A DNA stretch of 64,000 nt from Rhizobium sullae (GTDB lineage Bacteria > Pseudomonadota > Alphaproteobacteria > Rhizobiales > Rhizobiaceae): contig NZ_CP104144.1 of assembly GCF_025200715.1 (NCBI RefSeq), positions 124,001 to 188,000 on the forward strand, given 5' to 3'. Below the pieces are notes generated by a model. That model saw only the letters and a list, made by a program, of their open reading frames with translations, did no database searches and was not told the origin of the DNA. Made by a program: the position numbers and the translations under genes. How positions within the stretch are numbered: the first letter of the stretch is position 1; each line of letters opens with the position of its first letter. Positions 42,383 through 56,053 of this stretch are shown in pieces.

Positions 42383-43241
42383 GTGCCCCCTTCGTTAGAA
42401 GCCAGCGGAGGCCGAAGAGCATGCCGCCGGTTATCAGGACCAGAACCAGGAGCAGGACGCCAAGCGCACTGGCCGAACCCCAGTCCTGGAATGTCGAGAG
42501 AGTGCGATCGATGCGGATGGAGATCGGGCTCACCTTGCCACCTCCAAGAATGGCAGGCGTGATGAAGAAACCAAGCGTGTAGATGAATACGATGGTTGAG
42601 CCTGACAGGATCCCGCCGGCCGATAGCGGCAGGACGACGGTCCGCACGCAGTGCCAGAGGCTCGCACCCATACTGGCGGCAGCGCGGATCACGTTGTTGT
42701 CGATGTCGCGCATTGCGGCATAGACCGGCAGGACGAAGAGCGGCAGCATGTAGTGAACCATGCCGATCAGCGTGCCGGTGAAATTGTAGACAAGCGGCAA
42801 AGGGGTGTCAGTGAGACCGAGGCTCTGCAAGGTGGAATTGACGAGGCCGTCACGACGCAGGAGCACCAGCCATCCGTAGGTGCGAACCAGGATGGAAGTC
42901 CAAAGCGGCAGCATGATCAGGATCAGCACCCTGTTTGCGATGCGGGTGCTCGTGCTGGCCAGTGTCAATGCCAAAGGAATGCCGAGGACCATGCAGATGG
43001 ACAATGTCGCACCAGACAAGGCGAGGGTGGTGCCAAGCCCCGACCAGGTGAGACCACTCGAGAGGATCTTTTCATAATTGGCGGTTGATAAGGCACCCCC
43101 CATGGTCAGGAACGACTGGCGCAGGATCCATATGACCGGCAGCATGGCAGCAAGGCCGACAAGCACCAAAGCCGGTGCGGCAAGGGACACAAAGAAACGG
43201 CGTTCGCGCCGGACGTCCTGCAAAACAGCCGCAGCGGTCAT
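42372..43241 (-). CDS. Spermidine/putrescine-type ABC permease (PotB-like)
   Basis: Inner-membrane permease of 289 residues with the first helix near ALVLVGLAAMLPVIWILRQSF and an EAA motif IRAAASMGASLWHCVRTVVLPLSAGG. It is the partner of the PotC-like protein. It begins four bases into the end of the ATPase gene and is transcribed after it. Confidence 0.87.
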   Translation of the reverse strand: MTAAAVLQDVRRERRFFVSLAAPALVLVGLAAMLPVIWILRQSFLTMGGALSTANYEKILSSGLTWSGLGTTLALSGATLSICMVLGIPLALTLASTSTRIANRVLILIMLPLWTSILVRTYGWLVLLRRDGLVNSTLQSLGLTDTPLPLVYNFTGTLIGMVHYMLPLFVLPVYAAMRDIDNNVIRAAASMGASLWHCVRTVVLPLSAGGILSGSTIVFIYTLGFFITPAILGGGKVSPISIRIDRTLSTFQDWGSASALGVLLLVLVLITGGMLFGLRWLLTKGARDA

Positions 43242-44287
43242 CTCCTAGCTTCCTCGGGCAGTGTGTGCACGCTCGAAGCGGCCGCATAGGCGGTTATCGC
43301 CTGACCGGTTCTCAGCTCGGCGCAACAGGCAGCGCGTGTTGCCGGCACGCTCAACATGACCTGGGCGCCGGCCTCGGTTTCTACATTGAGAAGCCAGTTT
43401 TCGCCGCGGAAAGCCTTGGCGCACAGACTGCCTGTGATGGCGATCGCGTCAGGTTCCGCATCGGCAGCATCAAGATGGAAGCTCTCTGCCCGGATCATCG
43501 CAAATCCCTGGCGGTCTTGAGTTGATCCGTTGATCTGCGTCAGACTTCCGACGGGAAGAATGTTGGCTTCGCCCATAAATTCCGCGACGAAGCGGTTGGT
43601 CGGATGATGATAGATTTCGGAAGGTTTGCCGATCTGTTGGATCTCGCCAGCATCCATGACTGCAATCCGGTCGGACATCGTCAGCGCCTCCCGCTGATCA
43701 TGCGTCACATAAATCGTGGTGACACCCAGATCATCGTGCAGGCGTCGAATTTCGAACTGCATGTGTTCACGCAGGTTCTTGTCCAATGCCGAGAGAGGTT
43801 CATCCATCAGCATGACACGCGGCTCGAATACGATGGCCCGCGCCAGCGCGACGCGCTGCCGCTGGCCGCCCGAGAGCGCGGCGATGTTGCGCTCGCCGTA
43901 TCCGACCAGCTTGACCCTCGCCAATGCGCCTAGCGCCCGCTCGCGAGCCTCGGCCTTTGGCACACGGCGCAGCATCAGCGGATACTGGACGTTGGCAAGC
44001 ACGCTCATGTGCGGAAAGAGGGCATAGTTCTGGAAGACGATACCGATCTCCCTTTTTTCCGGGGACAGCCGGGTGACATCCCGGCCGCCGATGATCAGAG
44101 AGCCGCTATCGGGACGGACAAACCCCGCAAGAGCCATCAAGAGCGTGGTCTTGCCCGATCCTGAAGGGCCGAGCAGGGTCAGGAATTCGCCAGCGGCAAC
44201 GTCCAGCGAAACATCGTTCAGCGCCACGTAGGAACCGAAGACTTTCCTTACAGTGCCGATGGCGATGGGAAGCGAGGTTATGGCCAT
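43238..44287 (-). CDS. Spermidine/putrescine-type ABC ATPase (PotA-like)
   Basis: ATPase of 349 residues: Walker [11 protein letters not shown]-loop VFQNYALFPHMSV, signature LSGGQRQR, Walker B VMLMDEPLSALD, switch VTHDQREAL, and a C-terminal TOBE domain with metal or ligand-sensing potential. It follows the binding-protein gene by 22 bases. Start at ATG 44287. Confidence 0.9.
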   Translation of the reverse strand: MAITSLPIAIGTVRKVFGSYVALNDVSLDVAAGEFLTLLGPSGSGKTTLLMALAGFVRPDSGSLIIGGRDVTRLSPEKREIGIVFQNYALFPHMSVLANVQYPLMLRRVPKAEARERALGALARVKLVGYGERNIAALSGGQRQRVALARAIVFEPRVMLMDEPLSALDKNLREHMQFEIRRLHDDLGVTTIYVTHDQREALTMSDRIAVMDAGEIQQIGKPSEIYHHPTNRFVAEFMGEANILPVGSLTQINGSTQDRQGFAMIRAESFHLDAADAEPDAIAITGSLCAKAFRGENWLLNVETEAGAQVMLSVPATRAACCAELRTGQAITAYAAASSVHTLPEEARR

Positions 44288-44309
44288 CTTGATAGCTGCT
44301 CCTTGTCGG

Positions 44310-45350
44310 TCAACGGTTCATCATCTCGTCGAAGGCGACTTGAGCAGCTTCACCATTCTTCACCCACCAGTCGGCCTTGGAAAAAACGGAGGTTTCGACA
44401 TTGCCGGGGGCGGTGGCGAGGAGCTGCATGCGTTCTGCCGGGATCAATCCGCCCTCATAGGCCTTCGGGTTGACGGGTCCATAGGAGATGAAATCCGTCA
44501 GCTTCGCGCCTCTTTCCGGCTTCGTCATCGCGGCAATCAGCTTCATGGCGGCATCCTTGTTTGCTGTGCCTTTCGGGACGGCAAGGCAGTCCGTACCGAT
44601 GACGGAGCCCTTGAAGCTGTAGTCGGCCGCACCGCCGTCTGCTTTCACACTTTGGGCGCGGCCATTCCACGTGACGACGAGGTCGGCCTCGCCATCCTTC
44701 AGGATCTGGGCTGATTGCGCACCCGACGTCCACCAGACCGCAACATTTGGCTTTAGTTCTTCGAGACGGGCGATGGCGCGCTCCAGTCCCCCCGATGCGC
44801 TCAAGATGTCATAAACTTCACCTGGTGCCACCCCTTGCGAGAGAAGTGCGATCTCAATCAGATCCTGGGCATTGGCGCGCAGCGCGCGGGTTCCGGGAAA
44901 TGCCTTGACGTCCCAAAACTCGGCCCAGGTCTTGGGCGCACTGCTGACAGTCTTTGCGTTCCACGCCATGACAGTGCCGTAGGAACTGAAGGGATAGCAA
45001 TACTCTGATTGCGCGCCTGCTGGCAGTGATTTGCCGTCGATGACGGAATAATCCAGCGCCTCCAGGAGGCCTTGAGCGGCAGCCTGTGCACCTTCCGGCG
45101 ACCCGAGATGGATAACGTCGGTCGTGACTGCACCGGACGTGACTTGCATCTTGAGCGCTGCAAAGCCGTCGCTCTGGGTTTCTTCACGCACGTCGAGGCC
45201 AAGCTCAGTGGCCGCGGGCCCCCACATGGCCTGTTTCATGGCGGCACCATACTCGCCGCCGGCAGTCGTGATGGTCAGTGTCTGGGCAGCCAGCGGGCCG
45301 GCGGCGGTCATGGCGATAGCAGCCACGGATAGGCGCAGCATACGAAGCAT
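44310..45350 (-). CDS. ABC transporter substrate-binding protein, PotD/PotF type
   Basis: Periplasmic protein of 346 residues; ATG 45350 with AAGGAGA upstream gives the signal MLRMLRLSVAAIAMTAAGPLAAQ. The mature part starts TLTITTAGGEYGAAMKQAMWGP, with PFSSYGTVMAWNAKTV and VVTWNGRAQSVKADGG. It belongs to the polyamine/iron-like extracellular solute-binding family. With the nearby PNP-like enzyme the substrate might be a nucleoside or nucleobase derivative, but this is inference. Confidence 0.85.
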   Translation of the reverse strand: MLRMLRLSVAAIAMTAAGPLAAQTLTITTAGGEYGAAMKQAMWGPAATELGLDVREETQSDGFAALKMQVTSGAVTTDVIHLGSPEGAQAAAQGLLEALDYSVIDGKSLPAGAQSEYCYPFSSYGTVMAWNAKTVSSAPKTWAEFWDVKAFPGTRALRANAQDLIEIALLSQGVAPGEVYDILSASGGLERAIARLEELKPNVAVWWTSGAQSAQILKDGEADLVVTWNGRAQSVKADGGAADYSFKGSVIGTDCLAVPKGTANKDAAMKLIAAMTKPERGAKLTDFISYGPVNPKAYEGGLIPAERMQLLATAPGNVETSVFSKADWWVKNGEAAQVAFDEMMNR

Positions 45351-45413
45351 TCGTATATCTCCTTTGTTCACCTCTGAATGACGATTTTTTGGGTCTAGCG
45401 CCCAATTTGTTGA

Positions 45414-45431
45414 AATCGTAACGTTACGATT
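45414..45431. promoter_or_regulatory. LacI-type operator AATCGTAACGTTACGATT
   Basis: Perfect 18-base palindrome with central CG, the classic LacI/PurR-like design, placed between the divergent binding-protein gene and LacI gene. It is the probable binding site of the LacI protein at 45537, controlling both transcription units. Confidence 0.75.
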
Positions 45432-45536
45432 GCGGAATGTTGGTGCATTCGTCAAGCGGAATCTTGTTCCTCAACCTCTCCACTTCCAATCCGTTGGCGG
45501 AACGGGCAGTGTATCGAAGAACCGAACCACGGAAGA

Positions 45537-46568
45537 TTGACAGACGCGATGACAGTGAATTCGAGACCCAATCTGAGGCAGATCGCCACGGAGCTTGGCC
45601 TTTCGGTGACAACCGTTTCCAGGGCATTGAAGGACGGACCGGAGGTCCACCCTGACACCATCAAGCGTGTAAAAGCCGTCGCCAATGCGGCGGGCTATAT
45701 CCCGAACTTCCATGGCAGGGCCTTGCGCACAGGTCTCACGCGGGCGTTGACAGCCATACTGCCGATGGAAACACGCGACTATCTGTCGGATATCGCGAAA
45801 CTGCCACTGATCGAAGGGCTCACGCTTGCCGCACGGGAACATGGGTATAGCCTTTCGATTTACTCCACGACGCCTGAGGAAGATCCGCAGGAGAACCTCA
45901 GTCGGCTGATCGAAACCGGCGGCGCCGATGGAATCGTGATTACCCGAATGGTCTCGGAAGATCCGCGAATACCGTTCCTCCTGGACCGCAGCATTCCGTT
46001 CATTGCGTTCGGCCGCAGCGGCAGCGTGCTCAACTACGCTTTCGTCGACGTCGACAACGAAGGTATAGCTTTCCAGGCCGCCAACATCCTACTCGAACGA
46101 GGGTGCCGGCGCATTGCGCTTCAACTGTTGACTCCCGAGGACCAATACAGCACCGCGCGTATGGCCGGTTATGCCAAGGCGATGGCGGGAGCAGGGCTTT
46201 CGATCGATCATCAACTGATCGGCCACGAGGATTTCACCATGGAAGCGAGTGAGCGCTGGATCGCGCGTCTGCTGGATCTCGCGGAGCCGCCGACGGGCCT
46301 GGTCTGCGCCAACGAACTCGGCCTTCTCGGAGCGCTGAGCGCCGTCCGTCGAAGAGGCCTGACCGTTGGCCGCGATTTCCACATCGTCGTTCGTGATAAC
46401 ACGCATATGTGTCGCTACCTGTCCGCCCCTCTCATTGCCCATGCAGTCGACATGGTCACCGTCGGGCGCAGCCTCGTCGAGGGGCTGGTGCGCCAGATCG
46501 AGCAGCCGGACGCCCCCCGCATGCAGTTGGTCGTGGATGGAGAAGTCGAGTTCATCGCAAACGCGTGA
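45537..46568 (+). CDS. LacI-family transcriptional regulator
   Basis: Regulator of 343 residues. The HTH is NLRQIATELGLSVTTVSRALKDGPEVHPDT, followed by the periplasmic-binding-like domain with LSRLIETGGADGIVITRMVSEDPRIPFLLDR and ILLERGCRRIALQLLTPEDQ. The start is taken at 45537 though a second ATG (MTVNSR) 12 bases on is equally good. It is divergent from the polyamine-type transporter, with a perfect palindrome between them, and probably regulates it and itself. Confidence 0.87.
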   Translation: MTDAMTVNSRPNLRQIATELGLSVTTVSRALKDGPEVHPDTIKRVKAVANAAGYIPNFHGRALRTGLTRALTAILPMETRDYLSDIAKLPLIEGLTLAAREHGYSLSIYSTTPEEDPQENLSRLIETGGADGIVITRMVSEDPRIPFLLDRSIPFIAFGRSGSVLNYAFVDVDNEGIAFQAANILLERGCRRIALQLLTPEDQYSTARMAGYAKAMAGAGLSIDHQLIGHEDFTMEASERWIARLLDLAEPPTGLVCANELGLLGALSAVRRRGLTVGRDFHIVVRDNTHMCRYLSAPLIAHAVDMVTVGRSLVEGLVRQIEQPDAPRMQLVVDGEVEFIANA

Positions 46569-46678
46569 CGCACGTGCTTATCGCTCCGCGACGTGGATGC
46601 GAAAGCACTTGTACAAACGGGCCAGGCTTTCCCGGCGGCCTGCTCGGTGCTTTGCTTTAGACCGCGAACGGCCGCTGC

Positions 46679-51342
<4,664 letters not shown>

Positions 51343-51350
<8 letters not shown>

Positions 51351-51831
51351 GCAGGGCTCCACGCATCAACTCGGCGGCGCGTTCGACAGAAGCGATGATC
51401 TCCACATGCGCCCCGCAACGACAGAGGTTGTGACGCAAAGCCAAACGAATATCTTCCCGCGTCGGCGACGGGTTGTTTCGCAGGAGGGCGCTCGCGGTCA
51501 TCACCATTCCGTTCAGGCAGTATCCGCATTGCGCCCCCTCACATTCGAGAAAGGCCTTCTGGACGACGCAAAGAGCTCCCGTCGGGCGATCGGCAAGGCC
51601 TTCGAGCGTGGTAATGTCGTGTCCTGCGGCACGTTTTGCCCGCAGCACGCAGGCCCGTGCCGGCGCACCGTCGATGAGCACCGTGCACGCGCCGCATTGC
51701 CCCTTGCCGCAGCCGTATTTTGCCCCCTTGAGGCCGAGCTCATCTCTCAGAACATCGAGAAGTGTACGATCCCCGGGATGCTGAAGCAGGCGTGCTGTCC
51801 CGTTTACGGTCAGTTCGAACGTATTCGTCAT
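51343..51831 (-). CDS. nicA: Nicotinate dehydrogenase subunit A (2Fe-2S)
   Basis: Small subunit of 162 residues with two [2Fe-2S] clusters: the N-terminal plant-ferredoxin-like GCGKGQCGACTVLIDG with a distal Cys, and the C-terminal CEGAQCGYCLNGMVM and HNLCRCGAH. It transfers electrons from the molybdenum site to the hemes of NicB. It is the first gene of the minus-strand operon, divergent from nicR. Confidence 0.93.
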
Positions 51832-51877
51832 GGTTCCCTCGGGCTTTCTTTTTGACCCTTGTCAGGAACACAGCACA

Positions 51878-51903
51878 AAACTTGTTTGTATGCAAATGAG
51901 TTT
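51878..51903. promoter_or_regulatory. Probable NicR operator in the nicA-nicR gap
   Basis: Imperfect 26-base palindrome with matching arms AAACT...AGTTT and TTTG...CAAA around TATG. It lies 47 bases upstream of nicA and in front of nicR, where a MarR dimer would control both. The exact operator of the Pseudomonas NicR is not used as evidence. Confidence 0.55.
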
Positions 51904-52107
51904 ACCCGATGTTGGGTGATTTTTTGCATAATTGGCAGGCAATAAATATCTTTGTAGGATTTTTAAGCAGTTTTGTCCGTCGCCCATCTGTCGCGCGCCA
52001 GGCGCCGTTTTATCGCAGAGTCGCGTGCGGATCGGGATTCCGCCTTGACGCTAGACCGCCGGATGTTGCAGTTCGACATTTGTTTCATCAGAAGCTGGAA
52101 ATCGCCG

Positions 52108-52536
52108 ATGACTGACCGAAGCGAACGTTACGTGCTTGACGACCAGGTCGGCTTCTTGCTGCGTCTCGCCTATCAGAGACATATGGCTCTCTTCATGGAG
52201 CGCATGACGGGCGGATTGACACCGACTCAATTCTCGACGCTCTACCGTCTGCGTGAGGCGTCGGAGCCGCTTTCGCAAAATGCCCTCGGCCGTCTCGTCG
52301 GGATGGATGCCGCGACCACCAAGGGCGTCGTGTCGCGCCTCCTGGCGAGAGACCTGATCCGTGTGGAGAAGGACGGCGAAGACCGAAGACGCTACACGCT
52401 CTTCATCACCGACACCGGCTGTCGGCTGCTCGATGCAGTGCTGCCGGACGTGAAACACAGCAGCGAGGCCACGCTTGCTCCGTTAGCATCCTCGGAAAGA
52501 GACCAGCTTCTGCAGTTGCTGAAACGTCTGATATAA
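52108..52536 (+). CDS. nicR: MarR-family regulator of nicotinate catabolism
   Basis: MarR regulator of 142 residues from ATG 52108. Winged-helix core: LTPTQFSTLYRLREASEPLSQNALGRLVGMDAATTKGVVSRLLARDLIRVEKDGEDRRRYTLFITDTG. It is divergent from nicA, the position of nicR in Pseudomonas, where it represses the later genes until 6-hydroxynicotinate builds up. An in-frame upstream ATG at 52063 would add 15 residues with no clear ribosome site. Confidence 0.8.
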   Translation: MTDRSERYVLDDQVGFLLRLAYQRHMALFMERMTGGLTPTQFSTLYRLREASEPLSQNALGRLVGMDAATTKGVVSRLLARDLIRVEKDGEDRRRYTLFITDTGCRLLDAVLPDVKHSSEATLAPLASSERDQLLQLLKRLI

Positions 52537-52613
52537 AATTATACATATAGATAATAAACAACCCAACCCGTGCCTATAAAAAAGGGGCGCAGGCGCCTGA
52601 CGAGGACGATCGC

Positions 52614-53303
52614 GTGGTCGAGCAGAAGCTCAAATCAAAAAGCCGTGGCCCGGGGCGGCCCCCGAAGGCCGGTATTTTGGGGAAGGCCTCGGATCTGCGC
52701 GACGGCATTCTGGATCATGCCGAACTGGTGTTTGCGGACGCCGGCTTCGAAGGTGCCAATCTGCGGGAAATCGCTTCCCTTGCGGGCGTCAACCAAGCGC
52801 TGATCCGATATTATTTCGGCTCGAAGGCCGATCTCTTCGACGAGTGCTTCAGGAGGCGCGGCGGACTTCTGGCGGGACACAGACATGTCAATCTGGATCG
52901 ACTCTTAGAGATCACCGAAAATCCGTCGGTCGAGGATCTCATTTATGCCTACCTGAAACCACAGTGGGACATGAAGTACGCGAGCGCCAACGGGGCAGCT
53001 TTCGTCGCGATGCAGGCGCGACTGCATGCCGAGCCTGAAGAGCATTCGCTGCGCCTGCGAAGAGAAGTCTACGACGCGTCGGTCAAGCGCTATATTTCGG
53101 TCCTCTCACGGGTGTTGCCGCAGGTACCCAAGGACATCGTAAGCGTGCGCATGGCTTTTCTCGTCGGTGCATATCTTTTCATGCTCAATGATTTGGGGCG
53201 CATCGGTGATCTTACCGAGGGTCATCTGACGTCCTTCGGAAAGGACGAAATGCTCGACCAGCTCGTCCGTTTTCTCGCAGCCGGGATGCGCGCACCCGTC
53301 TAG
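52614..53303 (+). CDS. TetR-family regulator, NicS-like
   Basis: TetR regulator of 229 residues, start GTG at 52614. It has a basic leader (KSKSRGPGRPPKAG) and HTH ILDHAELVFADAGFEGANLREIASLAGVNQALIRYYFGSKADLFDECF. The ligand domain is uncharacterised. In Pseudomonas a TetR protein, NicS, controls nicAB, and this protein sits in the matching place between nicR and nicE. A role as NicS is inferred from context. Confidence 0.75.
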   Translation: MVEQKLKSKSRGPGRPPKAGILGKASDLRDGILDHAELVFADAGFEGANLREIASLAGVNQALIRYYFGSKADLFDECFRRRGGLLAGHRHVNLDRLLEITENPSVEDLIYAYLKPQWDMKYASANGAAFVAMQARLHAEPEEHSLRLRREVYDASVKRYISVLSRVLPQVPKDIVSVRMAFLVGAYLFMLNDLGRIGDLTEGHLTSFGKDEMLDQLVRFLAAGMRAPV

Positions 53304-53365
53304 ACAAGACAGAAACCGGCTCGCCGCTGCCTAATCAGTGGGCTCGCCGAAAATTTGTGCTTGTT

Positions 53366-53383
53366 ATTATTCAGATGAATAAT
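53366..53383. promoter_or_regulatory. Palindromic operator before nicE
   Basis: ATTATTCA-GA-TGAATAAT, perfect 8+2+8 palindrome 33 bases upstream of nicE, in the size range bound by TetR or MarR dimers. It would regulate the nicE-nicD-nicX-nicF unit. Confidence 0.6.
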
Positions 53384-53416
53384 TAATGTCCCTCCATCAG
53401 ATCGGGGGAGCCTAGC

Positions 53417-54166
53417 ATGAAAACCTACCGGATCGGCCAGATCGTCCCGAGCTCCAACGTCACGATGGAGACCGAAATCCCGGCGCTGCTGCGCGCACGG
53501 GAGATGGTCGCGCCTGAGCGCTTCACTTTTCATTCCTCACGCATGAGGATGAAGCACGTGACGAAGGAAGAGCTTGCCGCCATGGATGCGGACAGCGACC
53601 GCTGTGCACTGGAACTTTCCGACGCGCGGGTCGATGTGATGGGTTATGCCTGTCTGGTCGCGATCATGGCGATGGGGCTCGGATATCATTGCCAAAGCCA
53701 GGTGCGCCTGCATGGCATCACAGTCACGAACGGCAATCCGGCGCCGGTCGTGACGTCTGCCGGAGCGCTGGTCGAGGGCCTAAAGGCGATCGGCGCCAAG
53801 CGGATCGCACTTGTGGCGCCCTACATGAAGCCGCTCACCGAGTTGGTCGTTTCCTACATTCGCAACGAAGAGATCGAAGTCGCAGACTGGCGCGCGCTGG
53901 AGATCCCAGACAACCTGGCCGTGGCCGCCCATGATCCGTTGAACCTGCCGGAGATCGTCAAGGGCATGAGAACCGACGACGTCGATGCGGTGGTACTCTC
54001 TGCTTGTGTCCAGATGCCGTCACTGCCGGCCGTTTCCATGGCCGAGGCGATCGCGGGCAAGCCGGTTCTGACGGCGGCCATCGCCACCACTTGGCAGATG
54101 CTGCGGGCTCTTGATCTCAATACGCGCGTACCGGGCGGCGGCACGCTGCTGTCGGGCGCATATTAA
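53417..54166 (+). CDS. nicE: Maleate cis-trans isomerase
   Basis: Enzyme of 249 residues that turns maleate into fumarate, the last step of the pathway. It belongs to the Asp/Glu racemase superfamily with the two essential cysteines at 79 (VMGYACLVAIMAMG) and 197 (VLSACVQMPSL). The N-terminus RIGQIVPSSNVTMETEIP matches known maleate isomerases. First gene of the second nic operon. Confidence 0.92.
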   Translation: MKTYRIGQIVPSSNVTMETEIPALLRAREMVAPERFTFHSSRMRMKHVTKEELAAMDADSDRCALELSDARVDVMGYACLVAIMAMGLGYHCQSQVRLHGITVTNGNPAPVVTSAGALVEGLKAIGAKRIALVAPYMKPLTELVVSYIRNEEIEVADWRALEIPDNLAVAAHDPLNLPEIVKGMRTDDVDAVVLSACVQMPSLPAVSMAEAIAGKPVLTAAIATTWQMLRALDLNTRVPGGGTLLSGAY

Positions 54167-54181
54167 GGAGGGCGGGCACAC

Positions 54182-54964
54182 ATGGCAAAGGGATATCATG
54201 TTCGCGCAAATGGAATCCGCCAGCACCTCCTCCATTTCCCGGGGCAGGGGCCGACGATGTTGCTGGTTCCCGGCATCACCTCGCCCGCCGTTACCTGGGG
54301 TTTTGTGGCCGAGAGGTTGGCCGCCGCCTTCGACGTCCATGTACTCGACGTACGCGGTCGTGGACTGAGTGAGGCAGGTAACCTTGACTATTCGCTGGAT
54401 GCCATGGCGGCGGATGTCGTGGCATTGGCGACAACGGCAGGGATCGGCAGACCGATCGTGCTTGGTCATTCAATGGGCGCGCGCACGGCTATCCGCGCGG
54501 CCCGTCAGGCTCCCGATGCATTGTCGGGGCTGATCCTTCTTGATCCTCCCGTTTCAGGCCCGGGACGGCGTGCCTATCCGTCCGCCTGGAACTGGTACGA
54601 GGATTCCATCCTAATGGCGCAGAAGGGCTGCTCGGGGCAAGACATGCGCCGTTTTTGTCCCAGTTGGACGGATGAGCAGAATGCCCTGCGTGCCGAGTGG
54701 CTGCACACGTGCCAGCTCGATGCGATCCGCACGGCCTATGATGGCTTCCATACCGACGATGTCCATGCCGATTTGCCGCATCTGAATCTGCCCATGCGCC
54801 TCGTTGTCGCCGGCGGCGCAGCCGTAATCGGCAAGGAGGATATCGATGAAATCAGGGCCCTGGCTCCGACCATCGAGGTCCGGATTGTCGAAAAGGCGGG
54901 CCACATGATCCCCTGGGACGATCTCGAGGGATTTCTTGCCGCCACCATGAATTTCCTCCCCTAA
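54182..54964 (+). CDS. nicD: N-formylmaleamate deformylase
   Basis: Alpha/beta hydrolase of 260 residues that cleaves N-formylmaleamate to maleamate and formate. It has oxyanion region LVPGITSPAVTWGFVAERL, nucleophile elbow VLGHSMGARTAIRAAR and the catalytic His in VEKAGHMIPWDD. Located 15 bases past nicE, it has the same order neighbours as in other nic clusters. Confidence 0.88.
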   Translation: MAKGYHVRANGIRQHLLHFPGQGPTMLLVPGITSPAVTWGFVAERLAAAFDVHVLDVRGRGLSEAGNLDYSLDAMAADVVALATTAGIGRPIVLGHSMGARTAIRAARQAPDALSGLILLDPPVSGPGRRAYPSAWNWYEDSILMAQKGCSGQDMRRFCPSWTDEQNALRAEWLHTCQLDAIRTAYDGFHTDDVHADLPHLNLPMRLVVAGGAAVIGKEDIDEIRALAPTIEVRIVEKAGHMIPWDDLEGFLAATMNFLP

Positions 54965-54991
54965 CGCGACCCGAACCGAAAGGGCCTTGAA

Positions 54992-56023
54992 ATGGACCAC
55001 GCGAGCTTCACCGAGATTTGCCTGCACCAGCTGAAGATGTCTGGCGTGCGTGAAGGCGAAAAACTCATTGTCCTCACCCAGGGCAGTGACCGTCTGGATT
55101 ATGCCGACGCTTTCATGGCCGCCGGTCAGCGCCTCGGCGCAAGCATGTATCACATGCGCCTGCCCGGCCCCCTTCCGGTCGGCGGCTGGAATGTCGGCGT
55201 CACCGGCCTTGCCGCCATGCCCGATGCGGTCGAAGCGCTGAAGGCCTGCGATATGCTGATCGACTGCATTTTCCTGTTGTTTTCGCCGGAGCAGATGGCA
55301 ATCCAGGCGGCCGGTACGCGCATCCTGACCGCCGTGGAGCCGCCGGAGCTCTTGGCTCGCATGTTGCCGACGAAGGAGATCCGCGAGAAGGTCGAAATTG
55401 CCGGTGCGACGCTCGCCAAGGCCAAGGTCATGCGCATCACGTCGCCGCACGGAACGGACGTCACCTACAAGCTCAATACCTATCCGACGATCACCGAATA
55501 TGCTTGCACCGACGAACCCGGCCGTTGGGACCACTGGCCGTCCGGCTTCGTCTTTACGGGTGGTGACGACGACGGCGTGGACGGTCAGATTGTCGTGGCA
55601 CCCGGCGACATTCTCCTGCCGCAGAACATCTATGTACGCGAACCGATCATCTATACCATCGAAAAGGGCTGGGTCACCGACATCCGCGGCGGGCTCGACG
55701 CACAACTCGTCAAGTCCTACATGGAAGATTTCAACGATCCGCGCGGCTTGGGCATGAGCCATGTCGGCTGGGGCATGAACCCGCATGCAAAATGGCACAA
55801 CCTGGTCCCCGGAGCCTTCCCGGGCGGCATGGGCATGGAACCGCGCAGCTTCTATGGCAACGTCATGTTCTCAACAGGTCCCAACAACGAGCTAGGCGGT
55901 CCCAACGATACGGCCTGCCACCTCGATATTCCCATGCGCGGGTGCTCGCTTTTCCTCGACGACGAACCGGTCGTCATCGACGGGGACATTGTTGTGAAGG
56001 AAATTCAGATGAAGCGGGCCTGA
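54992..56023 (+). CDS. nicX: 2,5-dihydroxypyridine 5,6-dioxygenase
   Basis: Fe(II)-dependent ring-opening dioxygenase of 343 residues that produces N-formylmaleamate. It has the distinctive C-terminal HLD (His310 and Asp312 in NDTACHLDIPMRGCS) and a Glu in YPTITEYACTDEPGRWDHWPSGF that should complete the iron site. It contains SHVGWGMNPHAKW. Length and sequence pattern fit NicX/HpoL. It starts 27 bases after nicD. Confidence 0.92.
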   Translation: MDHASFTEICLHQLKMSGVREGEKLIVLTQGSDRLDYADAFMAAGQRLGASMYHMRLPGPLPVGGWNVGVTGLAAMPDAVEALKACDMLIDCIFLLFSPEQMAIQAAGTRILTAVEPPELLARMLPTKEIREKVEIAGATLAKAKVMRITSPHGTDVTYKLNTYPTITEYACTDEPGRWDHWPSGFVFTGGDDDGVDGQIVVAPGDILLPQNIYVREPIIYTIEKGWVTDIRGGLDAQLVKSYMEDFNDPRGLGMSHVGWGMNPHAKWHNLVPGAFPGGMGMEPRSFYGNVMFSTGPNNELGGPNDTACHLDIPMRGCSLFLDDEPVVIDGDIVVKEIQMKRA

Positions 56024-56053
56024 CGGCACTCTTTCCAGCGTGAGGGATAGCAT

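Noticed and set aside
41579..45350. The polyamine-type transporter as the nicotinate importer
   Set aside because: It has its own LacI regulator and palindrome and shares an operon with a nucleoside phosphorylase; the only tie to nic genes is position.
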